Source: Halapricum hydrolyticum (GTDB taxonomy: Archaea > Halobacteriota > Halobacteria > Halobacteriales > Haloarculaceae). From it: a stretch of 64,000 nucleotides of DNA. Under the pieces are notes generated by a model. It was given only the letters and a program-made list of their open reading frames with translations. It was not told where the DNA came from and did not search any database. A program made the translations under genes and the position numbers. This document shows positions 40,027 to 47,806 of this stretch, one piece after another. The stretch spans positions 1 through 64,000 of the forward strand of contig NZ_JAOPKC010000007.1 of NCBI RefSeq assembly GCF_025517535.1. Reading direction: 5' to 3'. Position 1 is the first letter of the stretch, and the number at the start of each line of letters is the position of its first letter.

Positions 40027-41304
40027 ATGGCTGAGGAACCGTCCCAACTCTCTGACTTCGACGGCCGCTACGAGGATCCCGCTGACGATCCCCTCTTCGA
40101 CTTTGATGAAGACGACCCCGACCGAGCCAACATTTTCGCTCGCAAGGAGCTGCTGAAGGTTGGTCACGTCCCTGAAAGCGGACGTATCGTCGGCAGAGAT
40201 GGTGAGATCAAAGCCGTTGCTGCTGAACTCAGGCCGATCGTTCGTGGTGATCCGCCCAACAACGTGATTATTTACGGGAAAACGGGTACGGGGAAGTCAC
40301 TGGTTGCCCGTCACGTCACCGAACGAGCTCGGCGAGCCGCGGAGTCGAACGGTGTGTCTGTCGGTACGGTCTACGTCGACTGCGCGCAGCATAACACACA
40401 GACACGCGTCGCGAGGACGGTGACTCGTTCACTCAACGAGACGGACGAGACTGACTTCGATATTCCGCGCGCAGGGATTGGCAGCGGTGAATACTACGAC
40501 TATCTCTGGGAGATTCTGGATACTGCCTACGAGTCAGTCATCATCATCCTCGACGAGGTGGACCGACTCGATGACGATGATATTCTTATGCAGTTGTCGC
40601 GGGCCCGCGAATCGGGGAAAGCGGACTGCCACCTGGGCGTTATCGCAGTCAGTAACAAGATCGAGTATCGCGACCAGTTGAACGAGCGCGTCAAGTCCAG
40701 TCTTCGTGAGGAGGAGTTCGTCTTCCAACCATACGACGCGAATCAACTGCGCGAGATTATGAAGCACCGACGGGACGCGTTCCACGATGGCGCTCTCTCG
40801 GATGATGTGATCCCGCTGACCGCGGCACTAGCCGCCCAAGAACACGGTGACGCCAGAAAGGCAATCGAGATTCTTCGTCACGCCGGCGAACTAGCCGAGC
40901 GAGAAAACGTCGAGACGGTCGTCGAGGAACACGTTCGCGATGCCCAGGAGTGGGCCGAAATCGATCGGTTTGAGGAGCTGCTACGCGGGTCGACGACCCA
41001 GGTCAAATTCATCCTCTATTCTCTCGCGCTGCTCACCGAAGAGAATCCGAACGAGGATGGATTCTCTACCAACCAGATTTACGAACGGTATCAGGCGACG
41101 ACAGAGAAGGCTGACGCGAAGACTCTCAGCGAGCACCGCGTCTACGAACTGTTGAAAGAGCAGGCGTTCCTCGGTGTCGTTGAATCTACTCGGACCGGTG
41201 GTGGTCGGGGTGAAGGCAGTTATCTTGAGCACCGGCTGGTGCAGGATACCGGTATCGTGCTGAAATCTGTCCTCCGGGACAGCCGGTTGGAAAACTTGGC
41301 CTAG
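40027..41304 (+). CDS. orc1: Orc1/Cdc6 replication initiator of the local origin
   Basis: From the ATG at 40027 (a TTG precedes it) the product is 425 residues. It has an acidic N-terminus, the initiator-specific motif region before Walker A YGKTGTGKS (about 83-91), Walker B IIILDEVDRLDDD (about 175), sensor 1 LGVIAVSNK, sensor 2 HGDARKAIEILR and a C-terminal winged helix (TNQIYERYQATTEKADAKTL, HRVYELLKEQAF). ORB-like repeats flank it on both sides, so it very likely binds and fires this origin and may regulate its own promoter through repeat 8. Confidence 0.95.
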   Translation: MAEEPSQLSDFDGRYEDPADDPLFDFDEDDPDRANIFARKELLKVGHVPESGRIVGRDGEIKAVAAELRPIVRGDPPNNVIIYGKTGTGKSLVARHVTERARRAAESNGVSVGTVYVDCAQHNTQTRVARTVTRSLNETDETDFDIPRAGIGSGEYYDYLWEILDTAYESVIIILDEVDRLDDDDILMQLSRARESGKADCHLGVIAVSNKIEYRDQLNERVKSSLREEEFVFQPYDANQLREIMKHRRDAFHDGALSDDVIPLTAALAAQEHGDARKAIEILRHAGELAERENVETVVEEHVRDAQEWAEIDRFEELLRGSTTQVKFILYSLALLTEENPNEDGFSTNQIYERYQATTEKADAKTLSEHRVYELLKEQAFLGVVESTRTGGGRGEGSYLEHRLVQDTGIVLKSVLRDSRLENLA

Positions 41305-41324
41305 CTCCCGGTTCGATCGCTCAC

Positions 41325-41346
41325 CACACCCCTAGTCAAGAGTGTA
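41325..41346 (-). repeat. ORB-like repeat 9 (inverted)
   Basis: CACACCCCTAGTCAAGAGTG, 20 bases after the orc1 stop and facing the left cluster. Confidence 0.7.
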
Positions 41347-41357
41347 TCTCTCGATAC

Positions 41358-41518
41358 GTCGGAAACATGGGGTAGGTGATCCGAGGTTACCTTCTATTCC
41401 GCAACTATCGACTTTGGCCAGGTGACGAAACGAAGGAAACGCGGGGGGTGTGGCCCCTTCGAAGTCAGCCGCACCCTCTCCACCTACATCCAGTTACGAC
41501 GGAAACGTGGGGTGGGTA
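41358..41518 (+). repeat. Three GGAAAC-type repeats right of orc1
   Basis: GGAAACATGGGGTAGGTG (41361-41378), GGAAACGCGGGGGGTGTG (41435-41452) and GGAAACGTGGGGTGGGTA (41501-41518) share a GGAAACnnGGGGnG core, different from the CACTCTGGAC type and closer to the classical haloarchaeal ORB. They may bind the same or the other Orc protein. Confidence 0.65.
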
Positions 41519-41559
41519 TGTTCTCTACGAGTTTCACCTGTCTGGGCTGATCGGACCCA

Positions 41560-41614
41560 TTCACACTGAGGGGTGTGGGGTGGGTTGAACCCATTCACAC
41601 TCTGGGGGGTGTCG
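41560..41614 (+). repeat. ORB-like repeats 10 and 11
   Basis: TTCACACTGAGGGGTGTGG (41560-41578) and TTCACACTCTGGGGGGTGTC (41594-41613) close the right side of the origin. The stretch 41305-41669 has no gene. Confidence 0.65.
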
Positions 41615-41669
41615 CCTGCTACGTGTTCAATGGTGCTGGAACAAACATTCAGCTATGGTTCTATCTCGT

Positions 41670-41993
41670 CTACTCGTCGGGACTGACGGGACCTTTGTAC
41701 TGGGAACGGATCTTCTCTCCTTCTCGCCACTGCCAGTAGTAGTAGCGGTTGTCATTGATTTCCTTGATCGTGATCGTCGCCTTCGACGGGACGTCATCGG
41801 GAAGGTCCTCTGGTCGCTCTTCGACCTCCTCATCCTCATCGTTTTCAGCTAGCCGTGCCTCCCGCTCGCGATGTTCGGCAAGTTCCTCGGCGAATCGAGC
41901 GACTTGTCGGAGTACCTCCGGGGATTGCTCATCGAGCTTCGAAACGATGTCAGCTGGGACTTCTCGAGGTGGATCTGGTGGAGAATAGGACAT
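41670..41993 (-). CDS. DUF6788-like small protein
   Basis: The 107-residue protein has a helical front (EVLRQVARFAEELAEHREREARL), an acidic linker and a basic beta C-terminus (KATITIKEINDNRYYYWQW, then REGEKIRSQYKGPV). The tyrosine-rich RYYYWQWREG region matches haloarchaeal plasmid proteins annotated as DUF6788, of unknown function. An inverted repeat (copy 4) lies 15 bases upstream of its start, probably at its promoter. Confidence 0.7.
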   Translation of the reverse strand: MSYSPPDPPREVPADIVSKLDEQSPEVLRQVARFAEELAEHREREARLAENDEDEEVEERPEDLPDDVPSKATITIKEINDNRYYYWQWREGEKIRSQYKGPVSPDE

Positions 41994-42007
41994 AGGTCAC
42001 GACTCTA

Positions 42008-42049
42008 TTAACCAACGTTGTGGGCCGATATCTTAGAACTGTTGGTTAA
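42008..42049. repeat. 42-base inverted repeat, copy 4
   Basis: TTAACCAAC-N24-GTTGGTTAA (one mismatch in the tenth arm base against the other copies). It lies directly upstream of the gene starting at 41993 and after the end of the SWIM gene, so binding would affect initiation of the former. Confidence 0.8.
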
Positions 42050-42058
42050 TTCTCCCGT

Positions 42059-42598
42059 CTACTCAATCGAGAACTCCTCGATAACCCCCACCGTAGTTTG
42101 GAGTTTCTGCCGTTCCTCCACGCGTTCTTCGATCTCTTGCTCCAGCTTACGAACTTCCGCTGAAAGCTGTTCGATCACGTCCGTCGTTTCCGGGAGACGG
42201 CCATCAGGACGAGGGGCGTTCCCTCCCCGAATTTCGAGATCGGCTCGCCGTAGATGCTTACACCCACCGCTTGGATTCCGCTTCGTGAAATCTGGACACG
42301 TACACGTCTTACTCGCAATGTCGACCTCGTAGATGTTCCCTGACTCCGATTGCACCTCGTAGATTCCTCCCTTCTGGAGTAGCGAGACGTCCATCTCTTC
42401 GGTTCGAGCTCGCTTTGTGCGAGGCTCGAGTTCCTCCTGAGACGGGTCTTCGCCAATGGTGGGTTGTTGGATAGCTTCAGTAGGTGTCGAAGCTGCAGGA
42501 GTCGATGCTACAACTCCACCATCAGGAGAGTACACCCGCTCTTCGTGTTCTGTTTCGTCTTCGTTCCGTGTCTCGACGTCGTCAGTTCGTTCAGTCAT
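42059..42598 (-). CDS. SWIM zinc-finger protein
   Basis: The 179-residue protein starts at the ATG at 42598. After a disordered acidic front (1-65) it has the SWIM motif CTCPDF...GGCKHL (C99, C101, C113, H115), which binds zinc and DNA or protein, and ends with a coiled coil (LSAEVRKLEQEIEERVEERQ). SWIM proteins of this size are common on haloarchaeal plasmids; a link to recombination (as in Shu2/SWS1) is known for the domain but not shown here. It stands between the origin and ardC. Confidence 0.85.
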   Translation of the reverse strand: MTERTDDVETRNEDETEHEERVYSPDGGVVASTPAASTPTEAIQQPTIGEDPSQEELEPRTKRARTEEMDVSLLQKGGIYEVQSESGNIYEVDIASKTCTCPDFTKRNPSGGCKHLRRADLEIRGGNAPRPDGRLPETTDVIEQLSAEVRKLEQEIEERVEERQKLQTTVGVIEEFSIE

Positions 42599-42818
42599 GA
42601 TTTCGGCTGAATCGACGTGACGAGTTCGCGCACGCCGTCGCCCTTCGACGGTGTGAAAAACCGTTTCCAACGCACCCGGAACTTCACTCGATTAGTTTCG
42701 ACTGTGAGAGTTCCAGAGTTTGTCTGAATCGTTACTCCACGAGTGATCCAATGATCTCCTGAGCGGTGGAACTGATTCGACCGAGGCGCTCTTGAATTGC
42801 TTTTGAGTCATCGCCCTG

Positions 42819-43658
42819 TCACGCAGCGAGATAAAACGCAGATCTGCTCGTGTCGAGTCCGAAAAATCGACCGACAATGTACGCGACAGCTTCTGCTTCG
42901 ACTTCTCGTTTTGCCCGCTCGGGTTCCTCCCCGATCTCGAAGTGGAGCAACGCGTGGGCGTACTCGTGGATCAGCGTGACAGCGAGATCTGCCTGGTTCG
43001 CTCGGGCTTTCGCTTCGACAACTGGGTTGAGGTCGTGTAGGCTCCGGTGCTTACAGACTCCCTTCGCGTCGCCATGCTCCCACTCGTCAGCATCGACGAT
43101 GCGTACCGACACACCAAGTTCATCAGCTACTCCTTTGAGCGCTGGCACCAGGTCGTCGGCGTCGCCCATCGCTGCCGTCTCCAGTTCAGGAAGCGGTTCT
43201 CCGTCGGTCTGGGAAACGTCGAAGACTGGTGCTGGTTTGAACCCGACGAGGCCTTTCGACCACTCATCCGACGACGTCTCGTTGTACTCACAGCCGATTT
43301 TCTCGTGGTAGCTGGGCGAATTCTCACACTCGGGACATCGCTTGGTGATGATTGGAGCCCAGATCCAGATGGCCTGTTCGCCTTCCTGGACGTGCCGATC
43401 GAAGTCGTTCCGCCACGTGTTGTAGCCTGCGACCTTCGTTGCCTCTGGATGCTGGAGCTTGATCAGGAGCGTATTTCGGTGCGAATAGTCGTGGAAGCGA
43501 CTCTGGACGTCTAACCACTCCTGGAACTCCTCACTTGCTTGTGCATCGTCGACGCGGTCGACGAGGTCGTCGATCCACGCTTCGATGGTACTGTGCATCT
43601 CGTCGTGTCGGGTATCGGTCTCCTCGAACGAGACCGACGAATCACTACTCGTAGCCAT
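42819..43658 (-). CDS. ardC: ArdC-like antirestriction protein/metallopeptidase
   Basis: The 279-residue protein has the ArdC N-terminal ssDNA-binding domain (FQEWLDVQSRFHDYSHRN, AGYNTWRNDFDRHVQEGE), a zinc site (C108-x2-C111, H118, C123) and a C-terminal metallopeptidase with HEYAH (231-235) and a downstream glutamate-rich helix (AKREVEAEAVAYIVG). ArdC proteins enter with plasmid DNA and shield it from restriction. Next to the origin, it fits a plasmid establishment gene, and it is notable on a replicon that itself carries restriction systems. 42599-42818 shows no supported gene. Confidence 0.88.
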   Translation of the reverse strand: MATSSDSSVSFEETDTRHDEMHSTIEAWIDDLVDRVDDAQASEEFQEWLDVQSRFHDYSHRNTLLIKLQHPEATKVAGYNTWRNDFDRHVQEGEQAIWIWAPIITKRCPECENSPSYHEKIGCEYNETSSDEWSKGLVGFKPAPVFDVSQTDGEPLPELETAAMGDADDLVPALKGVADELGVSVRIVDADEWEHGDAKGVCKHRSLHDLNPVVEAKARANQADLAVTLIHEYAHALLHFEIGEEPERAKREVEAEAVAYIVGRFFGLDTSRSAFYLAA

Positions 43659-43811
43659 GGTTTTCAGGACTTGAATTATCGCAACTGCGCCGATTCAGAT
43701 CGCGCCGCACCCCTTGGGGGCGCAAAAAACACGTCTCAACGACCCCGATTTAATACAGGGCGGCTATCTGTGAATGGTGTTAATAACCGCGCGTACATCG
43801 GGGAAGCCAGG

Positions 43812-43958
43812 ATGAGACTCTTGAGTACACTCCGCAGGGCTGTCGAGGGAGAAACATCGACCCTGTGGGAATGCCGAAACTGTGGGGAGACACTCTCAGA
43901 GGACGCCGATGAGTGTCCAAGCTGCGGTGTCGAGGATATCGCCTGCTACGAGTTCTGA
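43812..43958 (+). CDS. 48-residue zinc-ribbon protein
   Basis: The product begins MRLLSTLRRAVEGE and has two C-x2-C pairs, WECRNCGETL and DECPSCGVED, a rubredoxin-like zinc ribbon. Small proteins of this type are frequent in haloarchaea and usually of unknown role. Longer in-frame starts exist upstream but the ATG at 43812 gives the usual short length. Confidence 0.65.
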   Translation: MRLLSTLRRAVEGETSTLWECRNCGETLSEDADECPSCGVEDIACYEF

Positions 43959-43964
43959 TCAGCG

Positions 43965-44153
43965 AAGATCGGCCTTCTCATCAGCGAAGCCGACCGTGAC
44001 GAGGTACTCGAATTACGCGTCGAACTGGTGGACGTTGCTGGGCACGTCAATCGCGAGCTGCCGCATCCATTCGATAGCCCACTAGAACGCGGGATCAGTG
44101 CCACCCTTATAAGGAAAAATCCGTCATCGGTGGCCGGCCTCCCGAGGGCTTAG
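43965..44153 (+). pseudogene. Possible gene fragment without a start
   Basis: A frame reading KIGLLISEADRDEVLELRVE and then VAGHVNRELPHPFDSPLERG has haloarchaeal coding composition, but it opens directly after a stop and has no ATG. I do not recognise it; it may be a truncated end of an older gene. Confidence 0.3.
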
Positions 44154-44914
44154 CGGCCGATTGTGCCTTGGCGCGTGATCGGTGCGTCAGGGTTGATAGT
44201 AAACGCGACGACCGTGGCGTCCTCGGCTGCAGTGACGGCCACGTCGTCGTCGCCGATCACGAGTGCGCTCTCGGTGTACCTGACTAGCTCATCACCGACC
44301 TCAACTGCGCCGTCGAAGACGTACAGGTAGGTGTGCCAGCCCGGTCGCGACGGGAGCGTGGTCGTGGCGCCGGCGTCGAGGCGGCAGTCGTAGAAGTCGA
44401 CGTCGTTGCGGACGTACAGTGGGGCGTCAGTTCCTTCGGGGCCGAAGAGGTGCCGCCACTCGTTCGCAACGGAATCGGGAATCGACTCGTGTTGGATGTC
44501 CGGGTCGAGATCGAGGCTGTGAGGGCGGACGAAGATCTGGAGCATCCGCAGTGGTGGATCACCGGCGAGCGTCTCCTCGGCGTGCCAGAAGCCGCTGCCA
44601 GCATTCATCACCATCAGGTGGCTGGGGTCGGTGACGAGTTCGTTGCCTTGGCGGTCATCGTGGCGCATCACGCCGTCAGGGACCCACGAGATAATCTCCT
44701 CGTTGCGGTGCTGGTGCATCCGGATGAGCGTGCCCGGGTCCATGAACGACTCGACGACGGTTGCGAGCGGGCCGTAGCCGTGGTCGTCGTAGTGGGGGAC
44801 TGCCCGTCCGGGGAAGTTGAAATGGATTCGGAACTTGCCCTGATTCTGCGAGATGTCCGTTCGCGGCGCCGTGTGGATGCGAGGGTACGTCTGTGCCGAG
44901 GGCGAATCGTCCAT
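44150..44914 (-). CDS. Pirin-family protein (quercetinase-like)
   Basis: The 254-residue bicupin has the pirin N-terminal signature (FNFPGRAVPHYDDHGYGPLA, and DPGTLIRMHQHRNEEIISWV with metal-binding histidines) followed by SGFWHAEE and a second cupin. Bacterial YhhW-type pirins open flavonoids using a bound metal; the haloarchaeal substrate is unknown. It heads the block of SDR, hydroquinone-reductase-like and dehalogenase genes but lies on the opposite strand. Confidence 0.85.
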   Translation of the reverse strand: MDDSPSAQTYPRIHTAPRTDISQNQGKFRIHFNFPGRAVPHYDDHGYGPLATVVESFMDPGTLIRMHQHRNEEIISWVPDGVMRHDDRQGNELVTDPSHLMVMNAGSGFWHAEETLAGDPPLRMLQIFVRPHSLDLDPDIQHESIPDSVANEWRHLFGPEGTDAPLYVRNDVDFYDCRLDAGATTTLPSRPGWHTYLYVFDGAVEVGDELVRYTESALVIGDDDVAVTAAEDATVVAFTINPDAPITRQGTIGR

Positions 44915-45101
44915 TACCAATTCGTAGTTTCTCAGCCGCTATATGGGTTCTGCGCGAGGTCCTCGATGTAGTACTCTCGGTGAGACGGTGTAGGTTCGTT
45001 TCCAACCTTCACCATCTGTATTGTATAGATACCAGTCCTCGCTGTCGTTGAGTAGACGGCTGTCACCACGGCTTTGGTGAACCCGACTCATAGATAGCTG
45101 T

Positions 45102-45821
45102 ATGTCTCGCACTGCAGTCATAGCTGGTGTCGGTCCGGGACTCGGCGAATCGCTCGCACGAAAATTCGCAGTCGAGGGCTGCCAGGTAGCACTCTTTGCT
45201 CGGTCGGAGGACTACCTCGAGGAGCTCGCGGACGATCTTCCAGATTCTGGTGAGGGCCTTGCTGTCCAGACTGACCTCACCGACGTAGATCAAATCCGGG
45301 ATGGGTTTGAGGCGGTTCGCGAGATGTTCGGCCCGGTCGACATCCTCGTTAATCACGCCAGTGCCGCCTCCTGGAAGGGACTCATGGACGTGGATGTTGA
45401 GGAATTCGAACGGGCGTGGGCGGTCAATGGGCGAGGTGCGTTCGTCTGCTCGCAGGAAGCCGTTGGCGATATGCTCGAGACGGGCGGTGGGACGGTCATC
45501 TTCACGGGTGCAACCTCTGCCGTCCGGAGTCTTGGTGGGGCGATCGGATTCACGGCCGCGAAGTTCGCCGCCCGCGGGATGGCGATGGATATCGCCCAGG
45601 AGTTTGGCCCCGAAGGAGTTCACGTCGCGCACGTCGTCATCGACGGGCAGATCGACGCACCGGGCGTTCGTGACCGATTCCCCGACCGCGAGGATGAGAC
45701 CTTCCTCGACCCCGACGAGATGGCCGAGACCTACTGGCACCTCGTCGAACAGGATGACGTCAGTACACAGCCGTTCGAGGTCCACATCACGAACGGCCCG
45801 CAGAACTCCGAGTTCATCTGA
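45102..45821 (+). CDS. SDR-family protein with altered active site
   Basis: The 239-residue Rossmann protein has a cofactor loop GVGPGLGES (variant TGxxxGxG), NHASA (the NNAG region) and a substrate serine in FTGATSAVRS. The catalytic YxxxK reads FTAAK, so tyrosine is replaced by phenylalanine while lysine remains. It may still bind NAD(P)H but normal SDR proton transfer is doubtful. A glutathione-transferase-like gene follows after 89 bases on the same strand. Confidence 0.85.
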   Translation: MSRTAVIAGVGPGLGESLARKFAVEGCQVALFARSEDYLEELADDLPDSGEGLAVQTDLTDVDQIRDGFEAVREMFGPVDILVNHASAASWKGLMDVDVEEFERAWAVNGRGAFVCSQEAVGDMLETGGGTVIFTGATSAVRSLGGAIGFTAAKFAARGMAMDIAQEFGPEGVHVAHVVIDGQIDAPGVRDRFPDREDETFLDPDEMAETYWHLVEQDDVSTQPFEVHITNGPQNSEFI

Positions 45822-45910
45822 CTGAGATGGGAACGGAGCCACCCATCGGTTGTGTTGGTTGAGCACGACTGGGCGGCAGGATTGTATGCGAGAAGCCCCT
45901 CCACAGTCAT

Positions 45911-46894
45911 ATGGGTCGGAATATGCTCGTCGACGGGGACTGGAAGACGGATATCGGACCGTATACTGACGAGAGTGGCGCATTCGATCGGGCTGAAACC
46001 TCGTTCCGTGATTGGATCCAGGACGCCCCGGATACCAAATTTCAGCCGGCGGCCGGGCGGTACCACCTCTACATCGCGCGGAACTGTCCCTGGGCACACG
46101 GTGCCGCGCTCACGCGCCGCCTCGCTGGGCTGACCGATGTCGTCTCGATGGACATCGTTGACCCGTGGCGGGAGGACGAGGGCTGGGAGTTCACCCCCGA
46201 AAAAGACGGCTGTACTCCCGACACAGTCAACGGCTGTGAATACCTCCGGGACGTGTACGTCGCGGCCGACCCCGAGTACACCGGTCGAGTGACCGTGCCA
46301 GTTCTCTGGGACCGAGAGCACGAGACTATCGTCAACAACGAATCCATCGAGATCATGCGGATGTTCGCCACCGAGTTCGACGACTACGGCGACGAGGGCC
46401 GTGAGCTGTATCCCGAGGGCTATCGCGACGAGATCGACCGGATCATCGATTCAATCTACGATTCGATCAACAACGGCGTCTATCGGGCCGGCTTCGCGGA
46501 GTCACAGGAGGCATACGACGAGGCCGTCACCGACGTCTTCGACGCGCTGGACCACTGGGATGAGGTCCTCGGCAATCAACGCTACCTCGCCGGCGACCGG
46601 TTGACGCTTGCCGACGTACGTATGTTCCCGACGCTCATCCGATTCGACGAGTGCTATCATACGGCGTTCAAGTGCAACCGACAGTACATCCACCAGTACG
46701 ACAACCTCTGGCCGTACCTGCGAGACCTCTACCAGACGCCAGGGTTCGCCGAGACGGTGCGGATGGAGCACATCAAAGACGACGGCTACTACCAGGGGGA
46801 AATTACGCCGATCGGGCCGGGACTCGATTACGAACAACCCCACGACCGCGATCAACTTTCAACTCCCGACGAAACCACGGCCCGACCGTCGTAG
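45911..46894 (+). CDS. Glutathionyl-hydroquinone-reductase-like protein
   Basis: The 327-residue protein has the thioredoxin-fold active site RNCPWAHG (Cys near 58), the DIVDPWREDEGWEF loop, VPVLWDRE, NNESIEIMRMF and a helical C-domain with YLAGDRLTLADVRMFPTL. This is the YqjG/ECM4 class, which reduces glutathionyl-hydroquinones. Haloarchaea use gamma-glutamylcysteine in place of glutathione, so the natural conjugate is probably different. It sits among pirin, SDR and dehalogenase genes, consistent with quinone detoxification. Confidence 0.88.
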   Translation: MGRNMLVDGDWKTDIGPYTDESGAFDRAETSFRDWIQDAPDTKFQPAAGRYHLYIARNCPWAHGAALTRRLAGLTDVVSMDIVDPWREDEGWEFTPEKDGCTPDTVNGCEYLRDVYVAADPEYTGRVTVPVLWDREHETIVNNESIEIMRMFATEFDDYGDEGRELYPEGYRDEIDRIIDSIYDSINNGVYRAGFAESQEAYDEAVTDVFDALDHWDEVLGNQRYLAGDRLTLADVRMFPTLIRFDECYHTAFKCNRQYIHQYDNLWPYLRDLYQTPGFAETVRMEHIKDDGYYQGEITPIGPGLDYEQPHDRDQLSTPDETTARPS

Positions 46895-47025
46895 CCACGG
46901 CTCCGGTCATATTTCGAACGCGTATCGTTTGGCGGCTATCGCTCCTAGTTCCTCGAACGGTTGAGCGCGACCACCACTGTCTCTTTCCGGAGTGTTATGC
47001 TATTGACTCACAGTGTAGGTGTTAC

Positions 47026-47709
47026 ATGGGATTCGACCCCGATCAGGTCTCGACGGTCACCTTCGACTCGTATAGTACACTCGTAGACGTTGATGCCGCA
47101 GAGAAGGCACTCGCCGCGCGTGTCGACGATCCGCAACCGGTCTCGAAACTCTGGCGTGCGCGCTCACTCGAATACACATTCGTCGCCAATGCTATCGGTG
47201 GGTACCAGCCGTTCTATGAAATGAATCGGGACGCGCTCCAGTACGCGCTTGATGTATATGGTGTGGACATCTCCACGTCGGAGCGCGATGAGATCCTCGC
47301 TGTATACCACGAACTCGATGTGTTCGACGACGTCAGGGACGGCATCGAGCGGCTCCGTGACGGTGGATACGACTGCTACGTCGTGTCGAACGGGAATCCG
47401 GAGATGTTAGAGTCGATGGTTGACCACGCCGAGATCAGCGATATCATCGAAGACACGATCAGCGCTGATGAGGTCCGGACGTTCAAACCCGCCGCAGAGA
47501 TTTATCGACACGCGGCCGCACGCACCGGCACGCCGATCGACGGAATCGTCCATGTGACTGCTGGTTGGTTCGACGTTATGGGTGCTCAACACGCCGGAAT
47601 GCAGGCCGCCTGGGTGGATCGCAAATCAACACCGTGGGAGCCTTTCGGTCCCGACCCCGATCTCACAATCCAGACCTTCTACGAGCTGGCTGAGACGCTC
47701 GGCGTTTGA
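47026..47709 (+). CDS. Haloacid dehalogenase type II family protein
   Basis: The 227-residue protein starts at the ATG at 47026. It has the HAD nucleophile in TFDSYSTLVD (D14), YVVSNGNPEM (Ser of motif II), RTFKPAAEIY (Lys of motif III) and GWFDVMGAQHAGMQAAWVDR (acidic motif IV and the C-terminal Trp-Val-Asp-Arg found in 2-haloacid dehalogenases). The family removes halide from 2-haloacids; other HAD hydrolase activities are possible. A good catalytic set makes it active. Confidence 0.85.
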   Translation: MGFDPDQVSTVTFDSYSTLVDVDAAEKALAARVDDPQPVSKLWRARSLEYTFVANAIGGYQPFYEMNRDALQYALDVYGVDISTSERDEILAVYHELDVFDDVRDGIERLRDGGYDCYVVSNGNPEMLESMVDHAEISDIIEDTISADEVRTFKPAAEIYRHAAARTGTPIDGIVHVTAGWFDVMGAQHAGMQAAWVDRKSTPWEPFGPDPDLTIQTFYELAETLGV

Positions 47710-47806
47710 TTGCACTGAGTGATCAACCCCGCTTCGCCGGCATCTCTGTGGCTGTCTCGGTCTCCCTGTCGCGTATCCTTTTCTGGGCCGGCCGCCTCGT
47801 GGGTGT

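Noticed and set aside
38926..41614. Repeats considered as a CRISPR array
   Set aside because: Spacing is irregular, orientation is mixed, and a complete orc1 gene sits among them; ORB repeats explain the pattern.
42692..42877. 61-codon minus-strand open frame upstream of the SWIM gene
   Set aside because: It overlaps the end of ardC in another frame and lacks acidic composition or a promoter.
45063..46097. Long minus-strand open frame opposite the SDR and GS-HQR-like genes
   Set aside because: It spans two well-supported plus-strand genes and their gap, and its Arg/Ser-rich product has no family features.
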